Shown here in pieces: positions 16,706 to 28,962 of a DNA stretch of 64,000 nt; position 1 is the first letter of the stretch, and each line of letters opens with the position of its first letter. This stretch comes from Burkholderiales bacterium (GTDB taxonomy: Bacteria > Pseudomonadota > Gammaproteobacteria > Burkholderiales > Burkholderiaceae_C), in assembly GCA_016702555.1 (NCBI GenBank), contig JADJDV010000002.1, positions 371,767 through 435,766 of the forward strand. The letters run 5' to 3'. The notes under the pieces were generated by a model that ran no database searches, had not been told where the DNA came from, and saw nothing but the letters and a program-made list of their open reading frames with translations. Position numbers and translations under genes: made by a program.

Positions 16706-16768
16706 TTGCGGGTAATCCCGAGTCGCGCTATACTTTAAGGCTTTCCCGCGATTGGGGCGGGAATTTTT
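16706..16768 (+). promoter_or_regulatory. str operon promoter with immediate leader hairpin
   Basis: TTGCGG (16706-16711) and TATACT (16729-16734) are 17 bases apart. Right after the expected start, TTCCCGC (16743-16749) pairs with GCGGGAA (16757-16763) and is followed by TTTTT. This may be the terminator of the carboxypeptidase gene, or an attenuator at the very beginning of the str transcript. The remaining leader to rpsL is about 90 nt. Confidence 0.5.
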
Positions 16769-16859
16769 CGTGCGCGCACGAGGCTTGCCTGCCGCTTTTC
16801 AGCGATATCAGAAGAGCCCGCTGCGCGCTGATTTTTCAAGCGTTTAGGGACGTTTTTCA

Positions 16860-17237
16860 ATGCCAACCATCAGTCAACTGGTGCGTCACGGGCGGACGGT
16901 CGAGAAGGCGAAGTCCAAGAGCCCGGCGATGCAGAACTCGCCGCAGCGTCGCGGTGTGTGCACGCGCGTGTACACGACGACGCCGAAGAAGCCGAACTCG
17001 GCGCTTCGCAAGGTCGCCAAGGTGCGCCTGACCAACGGTTTCGAGGTCATCTCGTACATCGGCGGTGAAGGCCACAACCTGCAGGAGCACAGCGTGGTGC
17101 TGGTGCGCGGCGGCCGGGTCAAGGATCTGCCCGGCGTGCGCTACCACATCGTGCGCGGTTCGCTCGACCTGCAGGGCGTGAAGGACCGCAAGCAGTCGCG
17201 CTCGAAGTACGGCGCGAAACGGCCGAAGAAAGCCTGA
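16860..17237 (+). CDS. rpsL: 30S ribosomal protein S12
   Basis: 125 residues, full length. It begins MPTISQLVRHGR and carries the decoding-site loops TTPKKPNSALRK (Lys43/44) and the GGRVKDLPGVRYH loop. Residues at the usual streptomycin-resistance positions are the wild-type lysines. First gene of the str operon, followed by a 188-bp spacer before rpsG. Confidence 0.98.
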   Translation: MPTISQLVRHGRTVEKAKSKSPAMQNSPQRRGVCTRVYTTTPKKPNSALRKVAKVRLTNGFEVISYIGGEGHNLQEHSVVLVRGGRVKDLPGVRYHIVRGSLDLQGVKDRKQSRSKYGAKRPKKA

Positions 17238-17425
17238 CCGGCTCTCTTGCGCCCCAAGAAGGTCTAAGCCTTTTGTCATTTATTGGTGCTTCAATCGCCT
17301 GGCAGGCGGTTGCAAGCGTAGTGGCCTAGCAAATTTAGGTCGAGTAAGTGCAGGTTCCTGATGAATCTGCGGGGTGTCTGGATAACAAGGACGTCCAGCC
17401 ATCAGCTGAAGCAAAGAGGTGAAAC
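17238..17425 (+). other. rpsL-rpsG intercistronic spacer with small inverted repeats
   Basis: 188 bp without a gene. CGCCTGGCAGGCG forms a small hairpin near 17297-17309, and CTGGA with TCCAG near the end can pair around TAACAAGGACG. In E. coli the matching spacer holds the S7 autoregulatory site. Whether this one does cannot be seen by eye. Confidence 0.35.
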
Positions 17426-17896
17426 ATGCCACGTCGTCGCGAAGTCCCTAAACGTGAAATCCTGCCGGATCCCAAGTACGGCAATGTCGAGCTGTCCAAG
17501 TTCATGAACGTCATCATGGAAGGTGGCAAGAAGGCGGTTGCCGAGCGCATCATCTACGGCGCGCTCGAAACCATGGAAAAGAAAAGCGGCAAGGATCCGC
17601 TGGAGCTTTTCGTCACCGCCATCAACAACGTCAAGCCGATGGTCGAGGTCAAGAGCCGCCGCGTCGGTGGCGCCAACTACCAGGTGCCCGTGGAAGTGCG
17701 TCCGGTGCGCCGCCTGGCACTGTCGATGCGCTGGATCAAGGAAGCGGCCCGCAAGCGCGGCGAGAAGTCGATGTCGCTGCGCCTGGCCAACGAGCTGCTG
17801 GAGGCCAACGAAGGCCGCGGTGGTGCCATGAAGCGCCGTGACGAAGTGCACCGCATGGCCGAGGCCAACAAGGCCTTCTCGCACTTCCGCTTCTGA
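17426..17896 (+). CDS. rpsG: 30S ribosomal protein S7
   Basis: 156 residues, full length. The start MPRRREVPKREILPDPKYG and the central KPMVEVKSRRVGGANYQVP are diagnostic. S7 nucleates assembly of the 30S head and in E. coli represses its own operon. AGAGGTGAAAC precedes the ATG. Confidence 0.98.
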   Translation: MPRRREVPKREILPDPKYGNVELSKFMNVIMEGGKKAVAERIIYGALETMEKKSGKDPLELFVTAINNVKPMVEVKSRRVGGANYQVPVEVRPVRRLALSMRWIKEAARKRGEKSMSLRLANELLEANEGRGGAMKRRDEVHRMAEANKAFSHFRF

Positions 17897-17925
17897 TTTT
17901 TCCCGATCGGCGCCCGGCGTTCCGT

Positions 17926-18000
17926 GTTGAGCGTGACCGTGGCGCCCTGTTGGGCGGCGCGTGGCCTGTGCCGCTGAACGCCCAACGCCCAACGCTCAAC
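17926..18000 (+). repeat. Nested inverted repeats in the rpsG-fusA spacer
   Basis: GTTGAGCGT (17926-17934, last base pairing included) faces ACGCTCAAC (17992-18000), and GTTGGGCG (17949-17956) faces CGCCCAAC (17979-17986, repeated at 17986-17993). The nested arms could fold into one branched hairpin ending 5 bases before the AAGGA of fusA. Confidence 0.5.
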
Positions 18001-18017
18001 CGCACAAGGAATCCATC

Positions 18018-20120
<2,103 letters not shown>

Positions 20121-20135
20121 TCCGCAATGTTTCGC

Positions 20136-20160
20136 GGCGCGCCTTCGAAAGGGGCGCGCC
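20136..20160 (+). other. Hairpin in the fusA-tuf spacer
   Basis: GGCGCGCC (20136-20143) is repeated at 20153-20160 and is self-complementary, giving an 8-bp GC stem. No T tract follows, so it is not a classical terminator. It may be a processing or stability site between fusA and tuf. Confidence 0.4.
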
Positions 20161-20268
20161 TGTCTGCGATCCGGGGCCGCCATGTGCCCGTGCATGGCGA
20201 CCCAAGCACCCGGATGCAGACGTAAAACCCGTTCACGGGCATTCGTTCTTTACCGGAGTTTTTTTGTC

Positions 20269-21459
<1,191 letters not shown>

Positions 21460-21473
21460 GGCGGGCGCGAACC

Positions 21474-21788
21474 ATGGCAACCAAGCAGAAAATCCGCATC
21501 CGCCTGAAGGCGTTCGACTACAAGCTGATCGATCAGTCCGCCGCCGAGATCGTCGACACCGCCAAGCGCACGGGCGCCGTGGTCAAGGGCCCCGTTCCCT
21601 TGCCCACACGCATGAAGCGCTTTGACATCCTGCGCTCGCCGCACGTCAACAAGTCGAGCCGCGACCAGTTCGAGATCCGCACGCACCAGCGCCTGATGGA
21701 CATCGTCGATCCCACCGACAAGACCGTGGACGCGTTGATGAAGCTCGACCTGCCGGCCGGCGTGGACGTCGAGATCAAGCTGCAGTAA
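21474..21788 (+). CDS. rpsJ: 30S ribosomal protein S10
   Basis: 104 residues, full length, with KIRIRLKAFDYKLIDQSA at the start and the MKRFDILRSPHVNK loop. S10 also serves as NusE in antitermination. It lies only 14 bp after tuf, so it is read with the str operon, while a promoter lies between it and rplC. Confidence 0.98.
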   Translation: MATKQKIRIRLKAFDYKLIDQSAAEIVDTAKRTGAVVKGPVPLPTRMKRFDILRSPHVNKSSRDQFEIRTHQRLMDIVDPTDKTVDALMKLDLPAGVDVEIKLQ

Positions 21789-21821
21789 TGCGCGCCCGTG
21801 GCACGGTGCCCTTGCTCACCG

Positions 21822-21866
21822 CGCGGTACTTGCCGAATCGGCGAGTACCGCGTTATAATTTTGAGC
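21822..21866 (+). promoter_or_regulatory. Promoter before rplC embedded in a near-perfect hairpin
   Basis: TTGCCG (21830-21835) and TATAAT (21854-21859) are 18 bases apart. A hairpin covers the -35 region: CGCGGTACT (21822-21830) pairs with AGTACCGCG (21844-21852), then one T-G pair, then GCCG with CGGC (14 bp in all, loop AAT). Ten consecutive T (21873-21882) follow shortly after the expected start site. Confidence 0.6.
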
Positions 21867-21966
21867 TTGGCCTTTTTTTTTTGGGTCAAGACTTTTCAAC
21901 CTTCTTTCGTACACCAAACGCGCAGGCCAATTGCAGCGGGCGCGGCGAAAGCGATGGAGCAATAAC

Positions 21967-22647
21967 ATGAGTCAAAGCAATCGATTGGGGTTGCTGGGGC
22001 GCAAGGTGGGCATGATGCGTCTGTTCACCGATGACGGCCAAGCAGTGCCTGTCACGGTGGTCGATGTGTCGAACAACCGCGTCACCCAGGTCAAGACCCA
22101 GGAAAACGATGGCTACGTGGCCCTGCAGGTCACGTTCGGTTCGCGCAAGGCCTCGCGCGTGACCAAGCCCGAAGCCGGCCACCTCGCCAAGGCGGGCGTC
22201 GAAGCCGGTGAAATCATTCGCGAATTCCGTGTCGATGATGACGTGGCCGGCAAGTACGCCGCGGGCGCCACGCTGCCTGTGACCGAGGTGTTCACCGTCG
22301 GCCAGAAGGTGGACGTGCAGGGCACTTCCATCGGCAAGGGCTTCGCCGGCACCATCAAGCGCCACAATTTCAGCTCGCAGCGCGCTTCGCACGGCAACAG
22401 CCGTTCGCACCGCGTGCCGGGCTCGATCTCGATGGCGCAGGATCCGGGCCGCGTGTTTCCGGGCAAGAAGATGACCGGCCACATGGGCGATGAGACGGTC
22501 TCCGTCCAGAACCTGGACGTCATCCGCATCGACGAGGCGCGTCAGTTGCTGCTGATCAAGGGCGCCGTGCCCGGTTCGCGCGGCGGCTTTGTGACCGTGT
22601 GCCCGGCCGTCAAGGCCAAGGCGGTCGCCATCAAAGAGGGGGCTTAA
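21967..22647 (+). CDS. rplC: 50S ribosomal protein L3
   Basis: 226 residues. Starts at the ATG at 21967 (MSQSNRLGLLGRKVGMMRLF); the open frame before it is not conserved. The long extended loop with the methylated-Gln region (SISMAQDPGRVFPGKK) that reaches the peptidyl transferase centre is present. First gene after the internal promoter of the S10 cluster. Confidence 0.97.
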   Translation: MSQSNRLGLLGRKVGMMRLFTDDGQAVPVTVVDVSNNRVTQVKTQENDGYVALQVTFGSRKASRVTKPEAGHLAKAGVEAGEIIREFRVDDDVAGKYAAGATLPVTEVFTVGQKVDVQGTSIGKGFAGTIKRHNFSSQRASHGNSRSHRVPGSISMAQDPGRVFPGKKMTGHMGDETVSVQNLDVIRIDEARQLLLIKGAVPGSRGGFVTVCPAVKAKAVAIKEGA

Positions 22648-22650
22648 GAC

Positions 22651-23271
22651 ATGCAGCTCGAACTCTTGAACGAACAGGGTCAGGCCGCGGCCAAGGTGGA
22701 CGCGCCCGAGACCGTGTTCGGCCGTGACTACAACGAAGCGCTGGTGCACCAGCTGGTGGTGGCCTATCGGGCCAATGGCCGCCAGGGCACCCGCGCGCAA
22801 AAGGACCGCGCGCAGGTCAAGCACTCGACCCGCAAGCCGTTCCGCCAGAAGGGCACGGGCAACGCCCGCGCCGGCATGACCTCCTCGCCGCTGTGGCGTG
22901 GCGGCGGCCAGATCTTCCCCAGCAGCCCCGACGAGAACTTCACGCAGAAGATCAACAAGAAGATGTACCGCGCCGGCATGGCGTCGATCTTCTCGCAACT
23001 GGCGCGTGAAGGCCGCCTGGCGGTGGTCGAGTCGATGAAGGTCGACTCGCCCAAGACCAAGCAGCTGGCGCAGAAACTCAAGGACATGAAGCTCGATTCC
23101 GTGCTGGTGATCGCCGACGAGGTCGACGAGAACCTGTACCTGGCGTCGCGCAACCTCGGCAACGTGCTGGTGGTCGAGCCGCGCTACGCCGATCCGGTGT
23201 CGCTGGTGCACTACAAGAAGGTGCTGGTCACCAAGGGTGCCATCGACAAGCTCAAGGAGATGTTCGCATGA
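22651..23271 (+). CDS. rplD: 50S ribosomal protein L4
   Basis: 206 residues. The tunnel-lining loop RKPFRQKGTGNARAGM and the WRGGGQIF stretch are typical. In E. coli L4 represses the S10 operon at transcription and translation level. It follows rplC after 3 bp and overlaps rplW by 4 bp (ATGA). Confidence 0.97.
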   Translation: MQLELLNEQGQAAAKVDAPETVFGRDYNEALVHQLVVAYRANGRQGTRAQKDRAQVKHSTRKPFRQKGTGNARAGMTSSPLWRGGGQIFPSSPDENFTQKINKKMYRAGMASIFSQLAREGRLAVVESMKVDSPKTKQLAQKLKDMKLDSVLVIADEVDENLYLASRNLGNVLVVEPRYADPVSLVHYKKVLVTKGAIDKLKEMFA

Positions 23272-23603
23272 GCCGCATCAATCCCACGCCCAAAGAACGC
23301 CAGTTCGACGAAGGCCGCCTGATGCAGGTGCTGCTGGCGCCGGTGGTGTCCGAGAAGGCCACCATGGTGGCCGAGAAGTCCAATGCCGTCACCTTCAAGG
23401 TGTTGAAGGGTGCCACCAAGCCTGAGATCAAGGCCGCCGTCGAACTGCTGTTCAACGTGCAGGTCAAGGGCGTTTCCGTCGCCAACATCAAGGGCAAGAC
23501 CAAGCGCTTCGGGCGCACCGTCGGCCGCCGCGACCACGTGCGCAAGGCCTACGTCCTGCTCAAGGAAGGCCAAGAGCTGAACCTGTCCGGGGAGGCCGCG
23601 TAA
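23268..23603 (+). CDS. rplW: 50S ribosomal protein L23
   Basis: 111 residues, slightly long at the N-terminus (MSRINPTPKERQFDEGRL before the conserved LLAPVVSEKAT), which is usual in Burkholderiales. L23 sits at the tunnel exit and docks trigger factor and SRP. Starts within the rplD stop (ATGA). Confidence 0.97.
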   Translation: MSRINPTPKERQFDEGRLMQVLLAPVVSEKATMVAEKSNAVTFKVLKGATKPEIKAAVELLFNVQVKGVSVANIKGKTKRFGRTVGRRDHVRKAYVLLKEGQELNLSGEAA

Positions 23604-23606
23604 ATC

Positions 23607-24431
23607 ATGGCTGTCATCAAAATCAAACCGACCACGCCGGGACGCCGGGGCGCGATCAAGATTTCGCGCACGCACCTGCACAAGGGCGAGGGCTTCGCGC
23701 CCCTGCTCGAGCCGCAGTTCCAGCACGCCGGTCGCAACAACCACGGCCGCATCACCACGCGCCACAAGGGCGGCGGTCATCGCCACCACTACCGCGTGAT
23801 CGATTTCCGCCGCAACAAGGATGGCATCGCCGCCAAGGTCGAGCGCATCGAGTACGACCCGAACCGCTCGGCCCACATCGCCCTGGTGTGTTACGCCGAC
23901 GGCGAGCGCCGCTACATCATTGCCCCGCGCGGCGTCGAGGTGGGCAGCCAGCTGATGAGCGGCTCGGAAGCGCCGATCCGCGCCGGCAACACGCTGCCGA
24001 TCCGCAACATCCCGGTCGGCTCGACCATCCACTGCATCGAGCTCAAGCCCGGTGCCGGTGCCCAGGTCGCCCGTTCGGCCGGCACGTCCGCCACGCTGCT
24101 GGCGCGCGAGGGCACCTACGCCCAGGTGCGCATGCGCTCGGGCGAGGTGCGCCGCGTGCACATCGAGTGCCGCGCCACCATCGGTGAAGTGGCCAACGAA
24201 GAGCACAGCCTGCGCCAGCTCGGCAAGGCCGGCGTCAAGCGCTGGATGGGCATTCGTCCCACCGTGCGCGGCGTCGTCATGAACCCGGTCGATCACCCGA
24301 TGGGTGGTGGCGAGGGCCGCTCCAAGTCGGGCCGCCAGCCGGTCGACCCGTGGGGCAACCTGAGCAAGGGCTACCGCACCCGCGCCAACAAGCGCACGCA
24401 GAACATGATCGTTTCGCGTCGCAAGAAGTAA
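23607..24431 (+). CDS. rplB: 50S ribosomal protein L2
   Basis: 274 residues, full length. Contains the conserved C-terminal catalytic-region block VVMNPVDHPMGGGEGR with the His that approaches the peptidyl transferase centre. It lies 3 bp after rplW. Confidence 0.98.
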   Translation: MAVIKIKPTTPGRRGAIKISRTHLHKGEGFAPLLEPQFQHAGRNNHGRITTRHKGGGHRHHYRVIDFRRNKDGIAAKVERIEYDPNRSAHIALVCYADGERRYIIAPRGVEVGSQLMSGSEAPIRAGNTLPIRNIPVGSTIHCIELKPGAGAQVARSAGTSATLLAREGTYAQVRMRSGEVRRVHIECRATIGEVANEEHSLRQLGKAGVKRWMGIRPTVRGVVMNPVDHPMGGGEGRSKSGRQPVDPWGNLSKGYRTRANKRTQNMIVSRRKK

Positions 24432-24443
24432 GGACCACCGCAA

Positions 24444-24719
24444 ATGACTCGTTCTCTGAAAAAGGGTCCGTTTGTGGACCACCACCTGCTCGCCAAGGTC
24501 GACAAGGCCCTGGCGACCAAGGACAAGAAGCCCATCAAGACCTGGTCGCGCCGCTCCATGGTGCTGCCCGAGTTCATCGGCCTGACCCTTGCCGTGCACA
24601 ACGGCAAGCAGCACGTGCCGGTCTACGTCACCGACCAGATGGTCGGCCACAAGCTGGGCGAATTTGCTCTGACGCGCACCTTCAAGGGCCACGCGGCAGA
24701 CAAGAAAGCCAAGAGGTAA
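24444..24719 (+). CDS. rpsS: 30S ribosomal protein S19
   Basis: 91 residues, full length, starting MTRSLKKGPFVDHHL with the conserved KTWSRRSMVLPEFIG. It forms part of the 30S head with S13. It follows rplB by 12 bp and precedes rplV by 3 bp. Confidence 0.98.
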   Translation: MTRSLKKGPFVDHHLLAKVDKALATKDKKPIKTWSRRSMVLPEFIGLTLAVHNGKQHVPVYVTDQMVGHKLGEFALTRTFKGHAADKKAKR

Positions 24720-24722
24720 GGA

Positions 24723-25058
24723 ATGACCATGGAAACACGTGCAGTCCTCCGTGGCGTGCGCCTGTCGGTCGACAAGGGCCGTCTGGTGGCCGATCTGATT
24801 CGCGGCAAGAAAGTGGATCAGGCGATCAACACGCTCAATTTCACGCAAAAGAAGGCCGCCGGCATCATCAAGAAGGTGCTGGAGTCGGCCATTGCCAACG
24901 CCGAGCACAACGACGGTGCCGACATCGACGAGCTTCGCGTCAAGACCATCTACGTCGAGCAGGGCACCACGCTCAAGCGCTCGGCCGCCCGCGCCAAGGG
25001 CCGCGGCGCGCGCCTGTCCAAGCCCACGTGCCACGTGTACGTGACGGTGGGCAATTAA
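24723..25058 (+). CDS. rplV: 50S ribosomal protein L22
   Basis: 111 residues from ATG 24723; a second ATG two codons on (24729) could also serve, since METRAVLRGVRLS is the conserved start and GTAAGGA lies just upstream. The beta-hairpin lining the exit tunnel, GTTLKRSAARAKGRG, is intact with no macrolide-type changes obvious. Confidence 0.97.
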   Translation: MTMETRAVLRGVRLSVDKGRLVADLIRGKKVDQAINTLNFTQKKAAGIIKKVLESAIANAEHNDGADIDELRVKTIYVEQGTTLKRSAARAKGRGARLSKPTCHVYVTVGN

Positions 25059-25075
25059 GGAAGGCAAGAGAGACT

Positions 25076-25975
<900 letters not shown>

Positions 25976-25978
25976 ACG

Positions 25979-26395
25979 ATGCTGCAACCCGCACGCAGAA
26001 AGTACCGCAAGGAGCAGAAGGGCCGCAACACCGGTATCGCCACCCGTGGCAATGCCGTGGCCTTTGGCGACTTCGGTCTGAAGTCCACCGACCGCGGTCG
26101 CCTGACCGCGCGCCAGATCGAATCCGCGCGCCGCGCCATCACGCGCCACGTCAAGCGCGGCGGCCGCATCTGGATTCGGGTGTTCCCCGACAAGCCGATC
26201 TCCACCAAGCCGGCCGAAGTCCGCATGGGCAACGGCAAGGGCAACCCGGAGTACTACGTGGCCGAGATCCAGCCCGGCAAGGTGCTGTACGAGATCGTCG
26301 GCGTGCCCGAAGCGCTGGCGCGCGAGGCGTTCCAGCTGGCTGCTGCCAAGCTGCCGCTGCGCACCACCTTCGTGTCGCGCATGATCGGCCAGTAA
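25979..26395 (+). CDS. rplP: 50S ribosomal protein L16
   Basis: 138 residues, full length, starting MLQPARRKYRKEQKGRN. Contains the YcfD-type modification region (AARRAITRHVKRGGRIWIR). It follows rpsC after 3 bp. Confidence 0.97.
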   Translation: MLQPARRKYRKEQKGRNTGIATRGNAVAFGDFGLKSTDRGRLTARQIESARRAITRHVKRGGRIWIRVFPDKPISTKPAEVRMGNGKGNPEYYVAEIQPGKVLYEIVGVPEALAREAFQLAAAKLPLRTTFVSRMIGQ

Positions 26396-26402
26396 GCAGG
26401 AG

Positions 26403-26615
26403 ATGAGCCAGATGAAAACCGCTGAACTGCGCAAGAAGGACGTTGCCGGCCTGCAGGCCGAGGTGAAGGAGCTGCAAAAGGCCCACTTCAACCTGCGCAT
26501 GCAAAAAGGCACGCAACAGCTGAACGACACCACCCAGCTGCGCCAGACGCGCCGCGCGATCGCGCGCGCCAAGACGCTGATCGCCGAGAAGCAGGCCGCT
26601 GCAGCCAAGGAGTGA
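26403..26615 (+). CDS. rpmC: 50S ribosomal protein L29
   Basis: 70 residues from ATG 26403; ATG 26412 (MKTAELRKKDVAG) is an equally good start and matches the usual 64-66 residue length. It is a two-helix protein at the tunnel exit. Its TGA overlaps an in-frame GTG upstream of rpsQ. Confidence 0.96.
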   Translation: MSQMKTAELRKKDVAGLQAEVKELQKAHFNLRMQKGTQQLNDTTQLRQTRRAIARAKTLIAEKQAAAAKE

Positions 26616-26617
26616 CC

Positions 26618-26887
26618 ATGACGGAAGCCAAACCATCCCTCAAGCGCACCCTGATCGGCAAGGTCGTCAGCGACAAGCGCGAGAAAACCGTGACGGTGCT
26701 GATCGAGCGCCGCGTCAAGCACCCGATCTACGACAAGATCGTGATCCGCTCGTCCAAGTACCACGCGCACGACGAGAACGGCGAGTACAAACTCGGCGAC
26801 ACCGTCGAGATCACCGAGAGCCGCCCGCTGTCCAAGACCAAGAACTGGGTCGCCACTCGTCTGGTGCAAAAAGCCGCCATGGTCTGA
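26618..26887 (+). CDS. rpsQ: 30S ribosomal protein S17
   Basis: 89 residues from ATG 26618, chosen because AAGGAG lies 6 bases upstream (26606-26611); a GTG at 26612 is in frame but overlaps the binding site. LIGKVVSDKREKTVTVLIER and the SRPLSKTKNW block are diagnostic. It is the last gene of this cluster, closed by a terminator; the spc genes lie elsewhere. Confidence 0.97.
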   Translation: MTEAKPSLKRTLIGKVVSDKREKTVTVLIERRVKHPIYDKIVIRSSKYHAHDENGEYKLGDTVEITESRPLSKTKNWVATRLVQKAAMV

Positions 26888-26950
26888 ACGCCACACGCCG
26901 AAATCGTTGTGGCGGTTCGCTGACCAACGGGTGTTTCGGCAGACAGTCGC

Positions 26951-26984
26951 AAAACAGCCCACAATGCGTGGGCTGTTTTCTTTT
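26951..26984 (+). terminator. Terminator of the S10 operon
   Basis: AAAACAGCCCAC (26951-26962) pairs with GTGGGCTGTTTT (26968-26979) over a 5-base loop and runs into CTTTT. It separates the ribosomal genes from the peroxiredoxin gene. Confidence 0.9.
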
Positions 26985-27041
26985 GCGGCACCGGCTCGTG
27001 CGCCGGTATCCATTCTTTCTTTCATCCACAAGGAGCCGATC

Positions 27042-27548
27042 ATGATCAAAGTGGGCGACACGCTGCCTGGCGTCACCCTGTCCGAGTATTCCGAGGTCGA
27101 GGGCAATGGCTGCAGCCTCGGGCCGAACCCGGTCGATGTGCAAAAGGCGGCGGCCGGCAAGACCATCGCCATCTTCGCCGTGCCCGGTGCCTTCACACCG
27201 ACCTGCTCGGCCAAGCACGTGCCCAGCTACCTGGAGAATGCCGATGGGCTGAAGGCCGCCGGCGTGGATGAGATCTGGTGCCTGTCGGTGAACGACCCCT
27301 TCGTGATGGGCGCCTGGGCGCGCGACCAGAAAAGCGGCGGCACGATTCGCATGCTGGCCGATGGCGACGCCGCCTTCGCCAAGGCCACCGGCCTGACGCT
27401 GGACCTGAATGGCCAGGGCCTGGGTCTGCGCAGCAACCGTTACTCGATGCTGGTCAAGGACGGCAAGGTGGCCACGCTGAACGTAGAGGCGCCGGGCAAG
27501 TACGAGGTCAGTGACGGTGCCACCCTGCTGGCGCAGGCCAAGAGCTGA
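27042..27548 (+). CDS. Peroxiredoxin, Prx5 type
   Basis: 168 residues. The peroxidatic Cys55 lies in VPGAFTPTCSAKHVP, the Prx5 signature, with the later WCLSVNDPFVM block. It reduces peroxides using glutathione or thioredoxin-type partners in the cytoplasm. ACAAGGAG lies 8 bases before the ATG at 27042. It stands alone between the ribosomal terminator and a convergent GNAT gene. Confidence 0.93.
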   Translation: MIKVGDTLPGVTLSEYSEVEGNGCSLGPNPVDVQKAAAGKTIAIFAVPGAFTPTCSAKHVPSYLENADGLKAAGVDEIWCLSVNDPFVMGAWARDQKSGGTIRMLADGDAAFAKATGLTLDLNGQGLGLRSNRYSMLVKDGKVATLNVEAPGKYEVSDGATLLAQAKS

Positions 27549-27573
27549 GCAACGCAGCACTGCGCACCGCGCG

Positions 27574-28068
27574 CTACATCAAGTCGGCCTTGAGGTAGTG
27601 CGCGCCCGGCAGCGGGTTGTGGTAGTAGGGCGGGATTTCCTCGAAGCCCAGGTCCTCGTACAGCGCCCGCGCCGACTCCATGTCGTCCAGCGTGTCCAGC
27701 AGCACCGAGGCGTAGCCCATGCGGGTGCCAGCTTCCAGCACCGCCTCGGCCAGCCGCCGCCCGAGGCCGAAACCGCGAAAGGCCTTGCGCACGTACAGGC
27801 GCTTCATTTCGGCGGCGTTGGTGTAGTCCACATCCTCAATCGGGCGCAGCGCGCAGCAGCCGGCCACCGCGCCGTCCACCAGCGCCAGCAGCAGCGTGCC
27901 GCGCGGCTCGCCGTACTCGCCGGGCAAGGCGGCCAGTTCCTGCTCAAAACCCTGGAACTGCAGGTCCACGCCCAGTTGCTGCGCGTATTCGCGGAACAGC
28001 ACGCGCACCGTCGCCAACTCAGGCTCGGCGTGGGCGACGACGATGTCAATGACGGGCGGACTGTCCAA
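27574..28068 (-). CDS. GNAT-family N-acetyltransferase
   Basis: 164 residues. The acetyl-CoA pyrophosphate-binding motif is RKAFRGFGLGRRLAEAVL, and the C-terminal strand YEDLGFEEIPPYYHNPLPGA is typical of the group. The substrate cannot be told. It is transcribed from just downstream of a cytochrome b gene and may share its transcript (67 bp gap). Confidence 0.85.
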   Translation of the reverse strand: MDSPPVIDIVVAHAEPELATVRVLFREYAQQLGVDLQFQGFEQELAALPGEYGEPRGTLLLALVDGAVAGCCALRPIEDVDYTNAAEMKRLYVRKAFRGFGLGRRLAEAVLEAGTRMGYASVLLDTLDDMESARALYEDLGFEEIPPYYHNPLPGAHYLKADLM

Positions 28069-28135
28069 AAGAGGAAGCGGGCCGGTGGGAGAGAAATGGG
28101 ACGGATCAGTGTAGCGCAGGCGCGCGGGCTCCGCG

Positions 28136-28831
28136 TCAAAAACCCATGCTTGGCGGGGGCGCCGGGCTGACCACCCACCACACCACGGCCGCGGCCAGCG
28201 CCAGCACGATCAGCGCGGTGAAGCGCCGCCTGGCGCCATCGGCCGCCGGCCGCACCCCTTGGCTGGCAGGCAGTTGCTTGTCGCCAGTCAGCATCGGCCA
28301 CGTCAGGTGCTTGCCGCGCAGCGCGTAAACGGCGATGGCCAGCAGGTGCAACAGCACCAGGGCGATCACCAGCAGTTGGCCCCAATCCTTGTGAAAGCGC
28401 GTCAGCGTCTTGGCCATGGCGCCCGACACCGTGGTCGTGAGCGGGCCGCTGAAGGCGATCTCGTCGTCGGCGAACAGGCCGGTGCCGGCCTGGGCCGCCA
28501 GCGCCAGCAGCATGGCCAGCACGCTGAGCGCGCCCAGCGGGGTGTGGCCGGCGTATTCCTCGGGTTGCCCCTGCCCGCGCAGATGGCGTAGCAAGCGCGC
28601 CGGCGTCGGCAGAAAGTTGGCAAAGCGCGACCAGCGCCCGCCGATCAACCCCCACACCAAGCGGAACAGCAGCAGCGTCAGCACCGCGTAGCCGAGCCGG
28701 CCATGCCACGGCATGGCGTCACCGCCGACCTTGCCGGTCACCACCAGGCCGATGACGCAGGCCGCCAGTGCCCAGTGAAACAGGCGGGTCGGCAGGTCCC
28801 AGATGCGGACGGTGTGCGTGGCAGAAGACAT
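28136..28831 (-). CDS. Cytochrome b561-type (b/b6 domain) membrane protein
   Basis: 231 residues from the ATG at 28831 (MSSATHTVRIWDLPTRLFHW). Four main membrane helices carry the paired haem-binding histidines: RLFHW, MPWHGRLGY, and late RFHKDWG and LLHLLAIAVY. Such proteins take electrons from quinol or pass them to a c-type cytochrome. The cytochrome c' gene starts 131 bp away in the opposite direction, and this pairing is common in Betaproteobacteria. A fifth helix lies at the C-terminus (about 205-225). Confidence 0.87.
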   Translation of the reverse strand: MSSATHTVRIWDLPTRLFHWALAACVIGLVVTGKVGGDAMPWHGRLGYAVLTLLLFRLVWGLIGGRWSRFANFLPTPARLLRHLRGQGQPEEYAGHTPLGALSVLAMLLALAAQAGTGLFADDEIAFSGPLTTTVSGAMAKTLTRFHKDWGQLLVIALVLLHLLAIAVYALRGKHLTWPMLTGDKQLPASQGVRPAADGARRRFTALIVLALAAAVVWWVVSPAPPPSMGF

Positions 28832-28962
28832 GGGGCAAAAACCTGAAAAACCGTTATGCTGCACCCCCGGCCCGTGCCGCGTGGTGTGCTTGGCGCCATC
28901 ATACGGGCCGCCCGAGGCAGGTGCTGCTTGTCGGTTTCCATTCGCCACCAAGGAGTTCCCCG

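Noticed and set aside
20136..20160. GGCGCGCC hairpin after fusA as an intrinsic terminator
   Set aside because: No U-tract follows, and tuf is expected to be transcribed with fusA.
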